From Poteriospumella lacustris (taxonomy: Eukaryota > Sar > Chrysophyceae > Chromulinales > Dinobryaceae): a stretch of DNA of 37,192 nucleotides. The translations under genes were made by a program, and so were the position numbers. The notes beneath the pieces are model-generated. The model had not been told where the DNA came from. It worked only from the letters and a program-made list of their open reading frames with translations, and did no database searches. The stretch covers positions 1-37,192 of the forward strand of contig SMOI01000287.1 in assembly GCA_008000375.1 (NCBI GenBank), read 5' to 3'. Within the stretch, counting starts at the first letter, position 1. Every line of letters starts with the position of its first letter. Shown here piece by piece: positions 10,572-21,400 of the stretch.

Positions 10572-11654
10572 CTACAGATACTGCTTCGCCTCGGTCCACC
10601 GTTGTTCCGTGTGGCGGGCATCGAATGGACGATACCAAGTTGGCCACAATCCTGCTTTTCCAGCTTCAGGGTTCAAGCGATAGTCCATGAGCAACTCGTC
10701 GCCATCGTAGATCTTCTCCGTCGTCACCATCACCAGGCCGTGCATGCAGCAGGCGCCAAAGCCCAAGTCTTGCGCACTCTTTTCACTGGGCAGCTTGGCG
10801 TAGCGATTCGGGATCCACGGCCGCAACTCGACGGGGAATGTTTCGGATGGCTCGTCCGAATCTGGGTAGTTGTACGTGATTTGCATCACATTGGTGTGGG
10901 TGTTTGGCGCCGGTTGGTGCTGGTCGACGCAGTGGTTAATCTTGTGCGCCACGGCGAACGGATTGGGTGACGGCGTGGGAATCGCGGAGAGCTTCCGAGC
11001 ATCAATGATCATTTGGTCCAAGCGCGTCTGCAACATATAATCGGGGTCCGGCAGCAACGTGCGCAGATACGAGTTCTCGTTGAGATGTTCCTTCAGGTGC
11101 ACCAGACCAGGGTACAAGGCCACCACTGTTCCCGGGCGGAGGTAAGGTCGTTCAGACGCTGGAGCGCCAGTTGGTGGTGCTAAAGCAGATGATAAAACCT
11201 TCACGAAGACTCCATCGCCCGCTTCGTGAAGCTTCGATGGTTTCACCTCCAACGTGAACGGCATCTCGAATTTGGCCGACTTGGCGATGGAGCTGTTCTT
11301 CTGGCTCTGGTAATCGTGGCGAATACATCGAAACATGTGAATCAGCTGTCTCGTGATTTCTCCCTCCACAAAGATCTGCAGACTTCCTTCTTCTGCCACG
11401 TCTACTTCCTCGATCAGCCGCGAGAGGTGTTCGACGGGATAATCGGAAATACGTTTCTTGGCGCAGTACTCGTACTGCTTCAAGGCGAGACCAGCCCTAA
11501 ACGAAAGATATGGTCCATTAAAATCATGTCCTCCACATACAGTTGCGTTCGCCGCTCACCTTCTCATTTCTACCGCATTGTACGGTGTGGGGTCCGCTGT
11601 AAAGTTGGTCACCGCTTGACCAATTTTACGAAAACTTCGAAGCAATTTGTCCAT
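10572..11654 (-). CDS. SETD9: SETD9-like SET-domain protein
   Basis: A 339-residue protein from exons 11654-11560 and 11496-10572 (63-nt intron, GTGAGC donor, CGTTTAG acceptor, phase 2). The start ATG gives MDKLLRSFRKIGQAVTNFTA. Residues about 111-306 resemble the SET domain of the SETD9 family. GDGVFV and GTVVALYPG form the first strands. NHC (about residues 218-220) followed by NVMQITYNYP corresponds to the SET NHS-like/cofactor-binding segment. DGDELLMDYRL near residue 304 carries the terminal Tyr motif. The family is assumed to be a protein lysine methyltransferase, but its substrate is not established. No pre-SET or post-SET cysteine cluster is seen. The gene converges on the sialidase and diverges from CLASP over about 525 bp. 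Confidence in the SET fold is high, and in the SETD9 label moderate. Confidence 0.8.
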
Positions 11655-12042
11655 TATTTCTCTTTCCTTTCGCCTTCTAACAGAACAGAACTGAAGTTCC
11701 AGTGGAAAGTAGGCCACAATTCGATCGAAGTTGCCGTGGTTTTATCATTTTTCTCCTTGTGGCAGCCGAGCAGGCAGAAGGCCGCGATGATGATGACGCT
11801 GAAGCCGCAGGTGACCCAGACCAGCCCAGCTGAGTCTGGTCAGGTTTGTGTTCAGAGCCGTTGTTGTTGGCGTCGTTGTTCAAGTTTCATGTCCTCGTCG
11901 TTCGTCGATTGGACCCGACCGCCTTCGTATTGGGCCTCGTCGTTTAGTCAGCGAGCCTCTTCGGTCAAGGAGAAGAGAAGCCTCTACCAGAGACTGAACG
12001 AATCACCAGAATACTATTGTCGATTGCATTGGAAGTGAACCG
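11654..12042 (-). CDS. Candidate small membrane-protein gene (speculative)
   Basis: A minus-strand frame from 11839 to the TAA at 11656-11654 encodes a clean transmembrane segment (AGLVWVTCGFSVIIIAAFCL) followed by a polar tail. It has no ATG of its own, and in-frame TGA codons lie just upstream at 11842-11840 and 11854-11852. A spliced model with a start near 12042 and two short introns can be written, but one donor is weak (GTCCAA). The stop codon overlaps the SETD9-like ATG by one base. This may be a small tail-anchored protein, or chance hydrophobicity in a promoter region. Confidence 0.2.
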
Positions 12043-12179
12043 GTGCATCTTTCATTCGAATATCGTTCTTTTGCTTCCATTTCGTTTCGTGGAGTGGCAG
12101 AATTCGACCATTTATAACGCTGATATAGTTATCAACGAAAAGGAAACAAACTTTTGTTTTCAGCCACAGCACAATTACC
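11655..12179. promoter_or_regulatory. Divergent intergenic region between SETD9-like and CLASP
   Basis: About 525 bp separating two divergently transcribed genes, so it should carry both promoters. No TATA box or other recognisable element is placed with confidence. A TTTTCAG at about 12155-12162, just before the CLASP ATG, could be a 3' splice site of a 5'-UTR intron. The speculative membrane-protein frame is the only other structure seen. Confidence 0.45.
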
Positions 12180-15100
12180 ATGCAAGCAAGTGCATTTCTT
12201 CAAGATTTGTACTCACATGCAGTTGCTCTTCGGCAACGGGGATGTGAACGCTTGTTGGAGTTCATTCAGCAAGCAGATGTGCACGAAGCCAAACCTGTGC
12301 GTCTACTGCTCAACACTTACCCTTCGTAAACATTTGATTGATCGATTGTGTGTGCGATAGATTCTCACCGACGAGTTGCTCCGTAAAACAGCTGCCCTTG
12401 TCACCGACCTGAGTCCCATCGTTGCGTCCTTGGCGATGGACTTCTTTGAGCAGCTGTTCAGCCGCATTCCGGAGGCTCCTGAATTGGAAGAGGAAGCTCG
12501 TATCTGGATGCCTTCCCTACCCATGGTCAACATCATCGTCGACGCTCTCATGTGCCGTTTGGCCGACGCCAAGGTAGGTCGCCATCGCTTCCGCTGTGTT
12601 CAACCCTTGGGTGTGACCGTCGGTGTCTCTGCTTATTCTTTAGGCGCCCATTCGCACGAAGTCCAAGGCGGCTCTGTCTTCCATTTTGAAGAAAACCGAC
12701 GGAACTATCATGGTTCGCAAGTTGAGCGTAAGTTCTGTGTTGCCTGCTTCTGTTTCGTGCGACTGGTCCTAAAGTGGCCGTGTGTCTCCTGAACGTAGGG
12801 CCTAAGTACGAGCAGAAACGTCCACATGAAACGAAATATCGTCGAGCTCATGATTGAAACCGTTAAGAACGAACTGGCGGACGAAGAAATCACTTCCGTT
12901 CAGCGGGATATCGCCCAAGTGGCATCGTCGCTGGTTACCGATGCAGACGGCGGTATTCAGGAGTTGGCGTGGGTGTTGATGGACGCTGCCATGAACGGCC
13001 TTGGCAGTCCCTTTCTCGTCATTCTGAAGGACTTTGGAACCAGAGCCGAAGTCATCGCCAAGCTCCACGCCAAGTATCAGCAACAGAAGCAAACGTCCAG
13101 CGACATCAAAACGATCACATCTGTAGCGCCTGTGCCGATCGTATCGTCCGCAAAGGTCGACGTTGTGTCAAAGAAAGCTTCGCCCGCCGGCACTGCTGGC
13201 GACAACACGAACACGACGGATTCGGCTCCTCCGTCGTTTCTTCACATTCCCGTCGAGGGATTCGATGTGAAAGCTCTCTTCTCCTTCATCGCGGATCTGC
13301 CCTCCGTGACCAGTTTGCAGTTCGTCAACGCGATGACGTACATGCCACCCACCGCGCTGATGTTGCGTTCCGAGACGGAGCTCATGGCTATGTTGGATCG
13401 AATGGCCGTCGATTTGATGGATGACGAGGACTGGCAGCGCCGATCGCAGGCGTTGATCACGTTGGAGAACTTGGCGTGGGGGTCGTTGTGGGACATGGTC
13501 TCGCCCGCCACCTTCACCCGCAAACTGCAGGACGCCCTGGATCTGCAGATGGGTGATTTGCGATCGCTTATCATCAAACAAGCGTGCAAGGCGCTGAGCA
13601 TCATGGCCTATCAATGGAAGCAGCGCACCCTTCAGAATCCGGCGAATTATCCTGCGTCGGGGCTGACGGTGCTCATCGAGCTGCTCTGGCCGAAGATCAC
13701 GAAGCTGCTCGTCTCCAAGACACAAATCATCGCCCATTCCGCCGACGCGCTCGTCCGAATGTTGCTGCTGTCGTGTGAAGACGCGAAGGTTCTGCCTCTG
13801 CTGCATGAGCTGATGCGCAGCAAGAGTGGCATGCTGCACAAGTGCGGTCTGGAGTATTTGCTGTTCTGTGTGACGCGCTGGTCGGGCGACGTCTTGGAGA
13901 GGAACGCGGCGTTGATTCAGTCATCGATTAAAATCGGCTTATCCGGCGCCACCGCCGAGGCGAGAAAAGTCGCTCGCTGTGTGTATCGCTGGTATCAGCA
14001 CATGGCAACGGTGCGCCATGCACCGGCGCACTTCGGACATCTGCATCGTCGTCTGGAGGGCGAGCTGGAAGCGACGGTTCTGAAGCAAGTGCAGATGGAG
14101 GACAAGTCCGCGCTGACGGTGGAGATGATGCAGTTCTTGCGAGAGCTGCCGGTGAGTCTGAAGTACATCGTCGACGCCGGCGATGCGTCCGAAGTGGCCC
14201 CTCCCGCCGCGATCGCTGACGCGATCGTCGAGGACCCCGTTCCTTTGGCCGGTGCTGCTTCCGCGACATTCTTCGACGACGACAACTTCGACTGGATGGG
14301 CGCGGCGACAAACGATGACGTGGTTCCGACGACGACGAAGAAGGCGGCGACGTCGCGAATGAGCGTCCTGGGCGGCGGCGCCGTGCGACCCAACTTCGCC
14401 GCGATGCCAGTCTCGTCGTCGGCTAACGCCACAGCAGCGCCTGCCAGCGCAGCCTCTGCCTCAACGGCCTCGAGTGGGATGCTGATGATGGGCGGTGCGC
14501 GCCGCATGTCTATCAGCGGTGGCATGCCGCTGCGACTCGGTGCGGGTGGGGCGGGTTTGGACTCGGCCGCGCCCGGTGGGTCATCCAGCATCATGGCTAC
14601 CGGCGCTCGACGCATGTCCATCGCGCCAGTGCAACGAATGGCCTTGGCAGCAATGGATGACGAGCCAATTGAAGCTCCGTTGACGGCGTCCGCGTTGCCG
14701 CCGGCGCCGACTGTGGAAGTCAGTGCTCTTCCCGTCGCGCCGGCGCCTGTCAATCGCCGCGCGTCTTTGGCGGTACCCCCACCGCCGCCACCAACTTCCT
14801 CTGCTGCACCCGCGGCGAACGGCTCGGTGGGGCTGCGCGAAGGTCCCAAGCGAGTGCTACAGCCCTTGCCGAGCGCATCGGTCAACTCGAACGCGATGGC
14901 GTCTCAGCCGCCTGTCGCTGCCCTCGCTATGTCCGAGGAGAACCAAGACCCGCAGGACTACGATGCTAAGTTCGCTGCCTTCAAGGCGAAGAAGTCAGCG
15001 ATGGCAGCGACCTCCCACGCCCCAGTCACTGCGGCTGTCGAGAAGAAGGCGCAGACCATCGTCGAGGTCTTCAAGGCGACTCTGGCAGCCGCCACTGCCT

Positions 15101-17616
15101 CTGGTAGCGCGGCCGCTTTATCGCAGCACAAACTGAAAGCCGTCGAATCTTACGCGCAGAATCTGAAGGCTCTCGTTGCCGGCGGAAGCGGCGATGTCCA
15201 GACGATGGCCATGCGCGAAGACGTCGTGTCGCTCGGCTGGTCCTTCGTTCTCGACGCCACCGCCGACGCCAACAGCAAGGTCTACACGGAGGCCGTGAAG
15301 GCCGTCGAGGTCTTCTTCCAGCACCCCAGTCTATCGGCGAAGTTCCTCGTGGAGGCCGCGCAAGGCGTGTCCGAGATGAAGGCCAGCCCGCTGTCGACGC
15401 TGCTCGTGAAGATGTTCACGAGTCTGGTCGATGCGAAGCCCGCGGCCCGCGAGGCGATCAGTCGCATCAGCTCCGAGGTACGAGCGCAGATCCCCTCTGA
15501 CCTGCTCCTCAAGACGCTGTCGTTTCGGTTGAAAGATCTCCCGGAACGAGCTCTCGCTGCGTCGTTCCAGTTCGCTGGTGCCTTGTTGCCGACGGCGACC
15601 GCCGCTGAGGCGCTGTGGGAGCCCTTCCGACAGGCGCCGTTCGTCCAGGACGTCGTCTACCGCGCGATGAACTGCTTAGTGCCCGGCAGTGCGTCGGAGG
15701 CCTCTGTCGGTGGAGGCGACTCGTCGAGTGGCGAGGCGAAGAAGCCGTCGCCCGTCGCGATGCTGGCGGGAAAGCGGTTCCTCGCCAAGTTCTACGAAAC
15801 CGTCGCCACGGCCAACGGCGAGACCGCTGCGACGAGTGTGACGAGCACTTTCTTCAAAGTCGTCGCGTCGATGAGCATCGCTCAGCAGACGACGCTGAAG
15901 ACGCTGCTGGTCTCAGCGATCTCCGCGCAGCAGTTCGACCTTCGCCTAGCGCAGCAGATCAAGCGCGACAAGGCGCAGCTCGCCAAGAAGACCGCATCGG
16001 TTGGGACAGCTCCGGTTGCGCCGCTGGCGGCCATTGCGGCGCAGCTCACCAGCAAGGCGACCTTCGCACCTGCCCCGGTGCCCCCTGTCGACACAGAGCC
16101 GCGTATCTCGCGGGCCAACAGCAGCAACGAGCTGCTGCAGCAGAAGGTCGAGCTGCTGGAGGCCGTCGTGCAGCAGGTATGCCGCTCGCCAACGGTTCTC
16201 GCCTCGGCGACCAACAGCAAAGCCAGCTCGCCCACTGCCGCGGCGGCTCAGGCGGCGGTGATCGCGCAGACGTCGCCTGCCGCAGTGTCAAAGATCGCGT
16301 CGCCGGTGGCCGCCACCTTTGCAGCGGCTGCGAGTCCGATGACCGCGGCCAGCCCCGCGGCCGATATCATCGCGCAGGTTGTGTCCAGCGGTCGGATGCT
16401 GTCGCCCTTGGCGATGGTCACTTCGCCGATGCCCACCGTCGCGGCGCACGGCGTCGACGACGCTACCGCGGGCCACGAGAAGGCGGCCAATGTGTTGACG
16501 CTGCTTCGCTCCGTCACCAAAACCGCATCACCGGTCAGCGCCGTCAGCAGCGCCCCGGCGGTGGCGTCACCCACCGTTGTGAATGGTCGCCTGTTCCCCG
16601 ACGACGAAGATGCAGCGCACGCGGCCATCGCCGAGGCCTGTGAGTTGGCGTCCGTTGAGGCACCAGCGCCGGTCGTTTGCGACTTTGCCTGGGCGAAAGC
16701 CGAACTGCTGGGCCTGGGCAACCCCTCGCCCGCCGACGATGGCAACGACGACGCCTCGTCCGCTCGCTTCGTGGCCGTTGTCTCGACGGTGAAGTCGCTC
16801 ATCCGCCGCACGAGCCACGCCGGCGGAGTCGGCAGCCCGATGAAGGACGCGCTCTCGGCCGTGCAGTGCCTCGAGCTCGTCTTCCTCGTGCTGGACGTGT
16901 ACCCGCTGTACGTCGTGTCGGCCGACAGCGACGTCGTGCAGATGACGCGCAGTCTGCTGCTGTCCCTCGTCCACGTGGGCCAGGGCCATTTCTCGCGCGA
17001 GATGGTCCACGCGGTGGTGAGCAAGGTCTACGGCCTCTTCGGGTCGTTCGCCGCGCTGCTGCCCTCGTCCCCGAGCGAAGCGGCGGCGACCACGCAACAG
17101 CTGCGCGACTACGAAAGCATCTTGATCGACGTCGTCGTGGAGCTGTTCGCGGCCGCGACGTCGCACGAGGACGTCGTCGTCCACGCGCAGTACGTCGCCA
17201 GCCAACTGGCCGCCGTGGAGACGGCTTCGACCCCGATGCACCTGCGCGTCTTGTCGATGAAGGCCTGGTCCACGTTGATCGCCCAAGCGACATCGCTGAC
17301 GAGTGCTGCAGATGTCAACGAGGAGGACTGGGACGCCCAGTGGCGCCGCACGGTCGCGTGGGTCCTGGCACAGGGCCTCGCTCACCCGGTGACGCTGGTG
17401 CGGCAACAGGCGACGCTCTGTTTGGCGCAGATCTTCTTGTTCTATCACAGTCCTCCCTGCCCTGGGTACGAAGCTAGCGCTGTACGTAAAGAGCGTCGCG
17501 AGCAGTGTCTGCAGTGGCTCGCGCCGCTGACGGTCGTGCAGCGCAAGCTGCTCATGGTCTACGTCGAGAAGTTCCGCCATCAGCAGCAGCAGCAGCAGCA
17601 GCAGCTGCGCGTGTGA
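12180..17616 (+). CDS. CLASP: CLASP-family microtubule rescue factor (TOG-domain protein)
   Basis: A 1743-residue TOG protein that, by family, binds tubulin and suppresses microtubule catastrophe at plus ends, kinetochores and cortex. Exons are 12180-12296, 12361-12573, 12644-12727 and 12799-17616, with introns of 64, 70 and 71 nt, all phase 0. TOG1 covers about residues 1-230. A CLASP_N-type TOG domain covers about 340-570 (DEDWQRRSQALITLENL start, RKVARCVYRWYQHM end). A Ser/Ala/Pro-rich basic linker follows, with three RMS motifs (TSRMS, ARRMSISG, ARRMSIAP) that look like kinase sites. Another TOG-like array lies at about 880-1090. The C-terminal helical domain ends LTVVQRKLLMVYVEKF, like the conserved CLASP C-terminus. 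The last residues are a Q8 run and LRV. No basic-flanked SxIP (EB1-binding) motif was found; SRIP in TOG1 is acidic-flanked. XMAP215 is less likely, because the CLASP_N region and C-terminus fit better. Confidence 0.85.
17581..17604 (+). repeat. (CAG)8 tract encoding poly-Gln
   Basis: Eight CAG codons in frame near the C-terminus of the CLASP-like protein, four codons before the stop. Pure CAG codon use makes length variation likely. Confidence 0.95.
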
Positions 17617-18011
17617 GGAGCGTGGCCAGACGCCGCCCTCCCCTGTAGATTATTAGCCACCCACCTTCGTGTCGGCGATCGGTGCGTCGCCCACTGTGAC
17701 TGCGCTGTCGTCGCGTCGGGGACAGCGATGTGAAATGCTGCCCCATGACGCGACCGACCCGCCGCGTCGCGGTCTCCTTCAGCGCTCGGTTTCCTTCGCA
17801 TCCAAACCGCTTAAGCTTAACATGTGTATTTCGTCACCTCTCTTGTGCGCCTTGCGTCTAAACGGTATTTCGGTCGCCTGAGTCGCGTAGATGCGACGGT
17901 GGAGCGTGGTCGTCGGTCGTCGGTCGGTGGAGGTAGCTGTCAGTGGCGTCGGCGGTCGGTGGGGGTGAGGTTGGACATGATGACGACGATGATCGCTGCG
18001 GCGGCGGAACC
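17617..18011. other. Intergenic region between CLASP and the retrotransposon
   Basis: About 395 bp of 3' flank with no gene. It contains a diverged 29-nt copy of an LTR segment (17967-17995) and ends at the left edge of the 5' LTR. Confidence 0.6.
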
Positions 18012-18419
18012 TGCTTGCCGGAAGCCGATCCGAGAGAGGCTGGACACGATGACGATGACAATCGTCAAGACGTTAACGTTGTCTCGTCGCCCACGCCGGA
18101 CGAACAAGACCGTTCAAGATACCTTTCCCCTACTTCAAGTGCCTCTTCAGGATATAGCTCTAGATCAACCGCGCACAAGATCGCGACCAAGAATGAGACT
18201 TACCATACCACAAAGGCTTTGTAAGAACTCACTTCTTTTTAATTCACAGCTTCCTGAACACGTCTTACCATATTATCAACAGAGGGTTGATACTGGTTAT
18301 CAAGGCTTACAGCTCTGTCGTGGTGACTTAGCTACTTCGTGTTCATCTAGATAAGACCAGGACGACAGACACGCGGTGTCAGCCCAAAAAGGACTGGGTA
18401 ATTGCGTCCCTGCGTCGAG
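18012..18419 (+). repeat. 5' LTR of copia element
   Basis: A 408-bp long terminal repeat, the same in length and apparently in sequence as the one at 23344-23751. It contains the open frame for the polyprotein's last 70 residues, here without the upstream gag-pol. The element's promoter should lie in it; no clear TATA box was identified. Confidence 0.93.
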
Positions 18420-18471
18420 AATTAAAAAGAAGATTAACAAGCAATCCTTCGGCAGAAGCTCCGTCTCCAAA

Positions 18472-21400
18472 ATGGAGAAGCCAAAATCGGCTGGAAGCGA
18501 CGACAAGGCACGAGGCTCGAAAGGCGACCCTCGGAAGAGCGGCTTCAAAAAGAAGCACGCCCGGCAAAATGCCGTGCCCAACGTCGACGCTCTCAAGGAG
18601 CGTGTAAACCCTCATATCCCTCTGCTGCGTCCAGGATCCGTCGCCGATTTACTCGTCTTCAAGGCTCGAATGACTGATCACCTTCGATCCGAATTCAAGT
18701 ACAACGGCAACATCTTGGCCACGAAGCGATATTATACTGGGCAGGAAACGTTGGAGATATTGCGTTCCACCAAGAGAAGCCTCATTGATCTCCAAGCCAA
18801 GAAACGAGCTGCAACTGAGATCCAATCCGGTAACGCGTCCGTGAGCGACGCTCACTCAGACGGCGTCGTGGAGACCGAACCCGAGTCCGATGCCGAAGAA
18901 GCCGAGCCAGGTGAGTCGGACGAGCCCGATGCGGCCACTGAATTCGACTTGGCCCCCGATTACGGGGAGGCTGACCAAACGATGCGTGTCTTGGACGATA
19001 TACTGGAGGGCCTACCAAGAAGAGCGAAGATCAAGGTCCTGGACACCCAGTTGTCCCAAGCGACGAGAGCGTTGCTCGATAAACGTCTCGAAGCGGAGCA
19101 GGAGAAGACGAAGATCTTCGCATTGATAATCTCCAAGCTTTCCGAAGCCTCCATGTCGCTGCTGAGGAACTTCAAGGGAACCGAGGCAATTCTCCTCTCG
19201 GCAAACGATCCGATTCGATTGTGGAAAACTATCGAGCAAAGTCACCTGGGTGGATCAGCAAATCAGGAGACACAAGCATACCAGATTATTCGGACGTACC
19301 AGACTATCCGACAAGATGTGAACGAGTCGATCCATTCATATTATGAACGGTTCATCGAAGTTCAAGATGCAATGAAGTCTCATGGTTGCTCGACAGACCC
19401 CGAGCATCTTCAAGCGCGACACTTCCTGCAACAGCTGGACCGCTCGAAGTACGGCAGGTTCCAGACAGACCTACAAAATTTGGTCTCATCTGGGGCAATA
19501 CCCACATACCCCAGAACGGTGTCCGCAGCATACACCCTCGCGAAGGAAAGGACCGAGTCCCCTGTTTCCAGTTATGGTCATAACCGCTTTACAAATCCAG
19601 TAGTCTACAACACGACCGCGATCAATCGCGACAAGAAAGACAAGAGAGTAAAGAAGAAGGACAGACCTCAAGGCACCCGCACACCTTCAGGTGCTGGCAC
19701 ATGCGACCTCTGTGGGAACGAAGGGCACTTCATCCGGACGTGCCCGAAGCTTGGTGCAGCGAAGAGCGCCATTGCAGGAAGCACGCGATTCACTGCTACG
19801 ACATTTGGCTTCGAAGGTGATCAAGCTGTCTTCATGTCCCACAGCGGCTCGGTTGGGCTCCGCCCCACCGACATATTGCTCGATACTCAAGCAAATGTGT
19901 CCGTGTTCCACAATGAACGACTGCTGACCGATGTTCGAGACGTTGAAGAAGCGATATTCATATCAGGCTTCGTCAAGGGCCCCGCGCAGAAGACTTCCAC
20001 AGTGGGAACGTTCCAAGGAGTTACCCCCGTTTACCTTGCGCCCGAAGGTTCCGCAAACATACTGTCGTTTAACCAGATTGAAAGGGGGAACAACAAGATA
20101 TCCTGGGTCCGTAACAGTCACTTCGACGTCGTTCTGGAGAACATGCGCGCCCCAATTCGCTTCCGGGTCAACGAGAATGGTCTGTACATAGCAGACGGTT
20201 CGTCGTTGTTGCGTCGCAATACCCACGCGATGGTCACAACAGTCGCCGAGCGGGAACAAGCTTACCCCCAAGACCAGGTGAAGCGTGCCCGCGAAGCAAG
20301 ACTTCTTCAGGAGCGACTTGGACACGTGTCAACAGAGGCATTGATACGCACAATCAGCAACGGCGCAATGATCAATGCTCCAGTGACCGGAACGGATGTG
20401 CTTCGAGCCCGAGAAATATATGGACCAGCCGAAGCTAACCTCCAAGGGTCAAAGCGGAGAGACAAGCAGAAGGCGATCGGGATCCTGGAGTACGTCCCGA
20501 AACCTTTGCAAGAGGAACAGGTGTTACTCGCCGATGTCATGTATGTCCAGACAGAGCCGTACCTCATCTCTGTGTCTTATCCACTGCGGCTGGTCATGAC
20601 TACCATCCTTACGGACAAGAAGGCATCATCATTGGCTAACACCCTCGTCAGCCACGTTGAGAGTTACGGAGCAAAGGGATTCAAGGTCACCAGAGTGATC
20701 ACAGATCCTGAGGCTGCATTCCGCGCAGCGGGTGAAATCGTCCGTCGTCACGGCATCGACTTTGACGAGGGCGGCGTTGAGCAGCATGTGGCACGCGTCG
20801 AAGCCATGATCAAGTCCGTCAAGGAGCGGACCCGATCGATCATACATGGTTTGCCGTACCGTCTCCCTTCTGCACTCATGAGATACGCGGTGCAGTACGC
20901 TGTGAGGATCGTTAACGCGATCGCCCCGAAGGATGGCTTGCATGGGACATCCCCTCGAGAACTTTTCCTCGGGCGGAAAACCGATCTCAAGAGGGACTTC
21001 ACCATTCCCTTCGGAGAGTTTTGTCATGTCCCCGCCTACCCGGGACAGAGCAATACGATGAAGGCCCGAACCCTCCCCGCTATTTCGCTCGGAGGCAAGG
21101 GCAATGTGACAGGCAGCGCTGAGTTCTTCACGCTGTCCACCAAGAAGGTCATCTCAAGAGATCATTGGATACAAATCCCAATGCCACAAGATGCGATCGA
21201 GTTCTTGAACTCCTTATCAGCTCCTGTTGCAGCTGTTGTTCAAGAGGATAAGAAGACCGATCCGGACCTTGTCGACAGTGGAAGCTTACCTTTTAATCCT
21301 GTGAACGTCAAAGTCCATGTTCCGCCTCAAGACGACCAGCAAGAGGAGATGCCAGACGCTGATGATCATGGTAGCGTTGTGGAAGGTGTCCCAGTGCCAG

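Noticed and set aside
12297-12360. Alternative donor GTAAAC at 12326 in CLASP intron 1
   Set aside because: It would leave a 35-nt intron, far shorter than any other here. The GTGCGT donor at 12297 gives 64 nt in phase 0.
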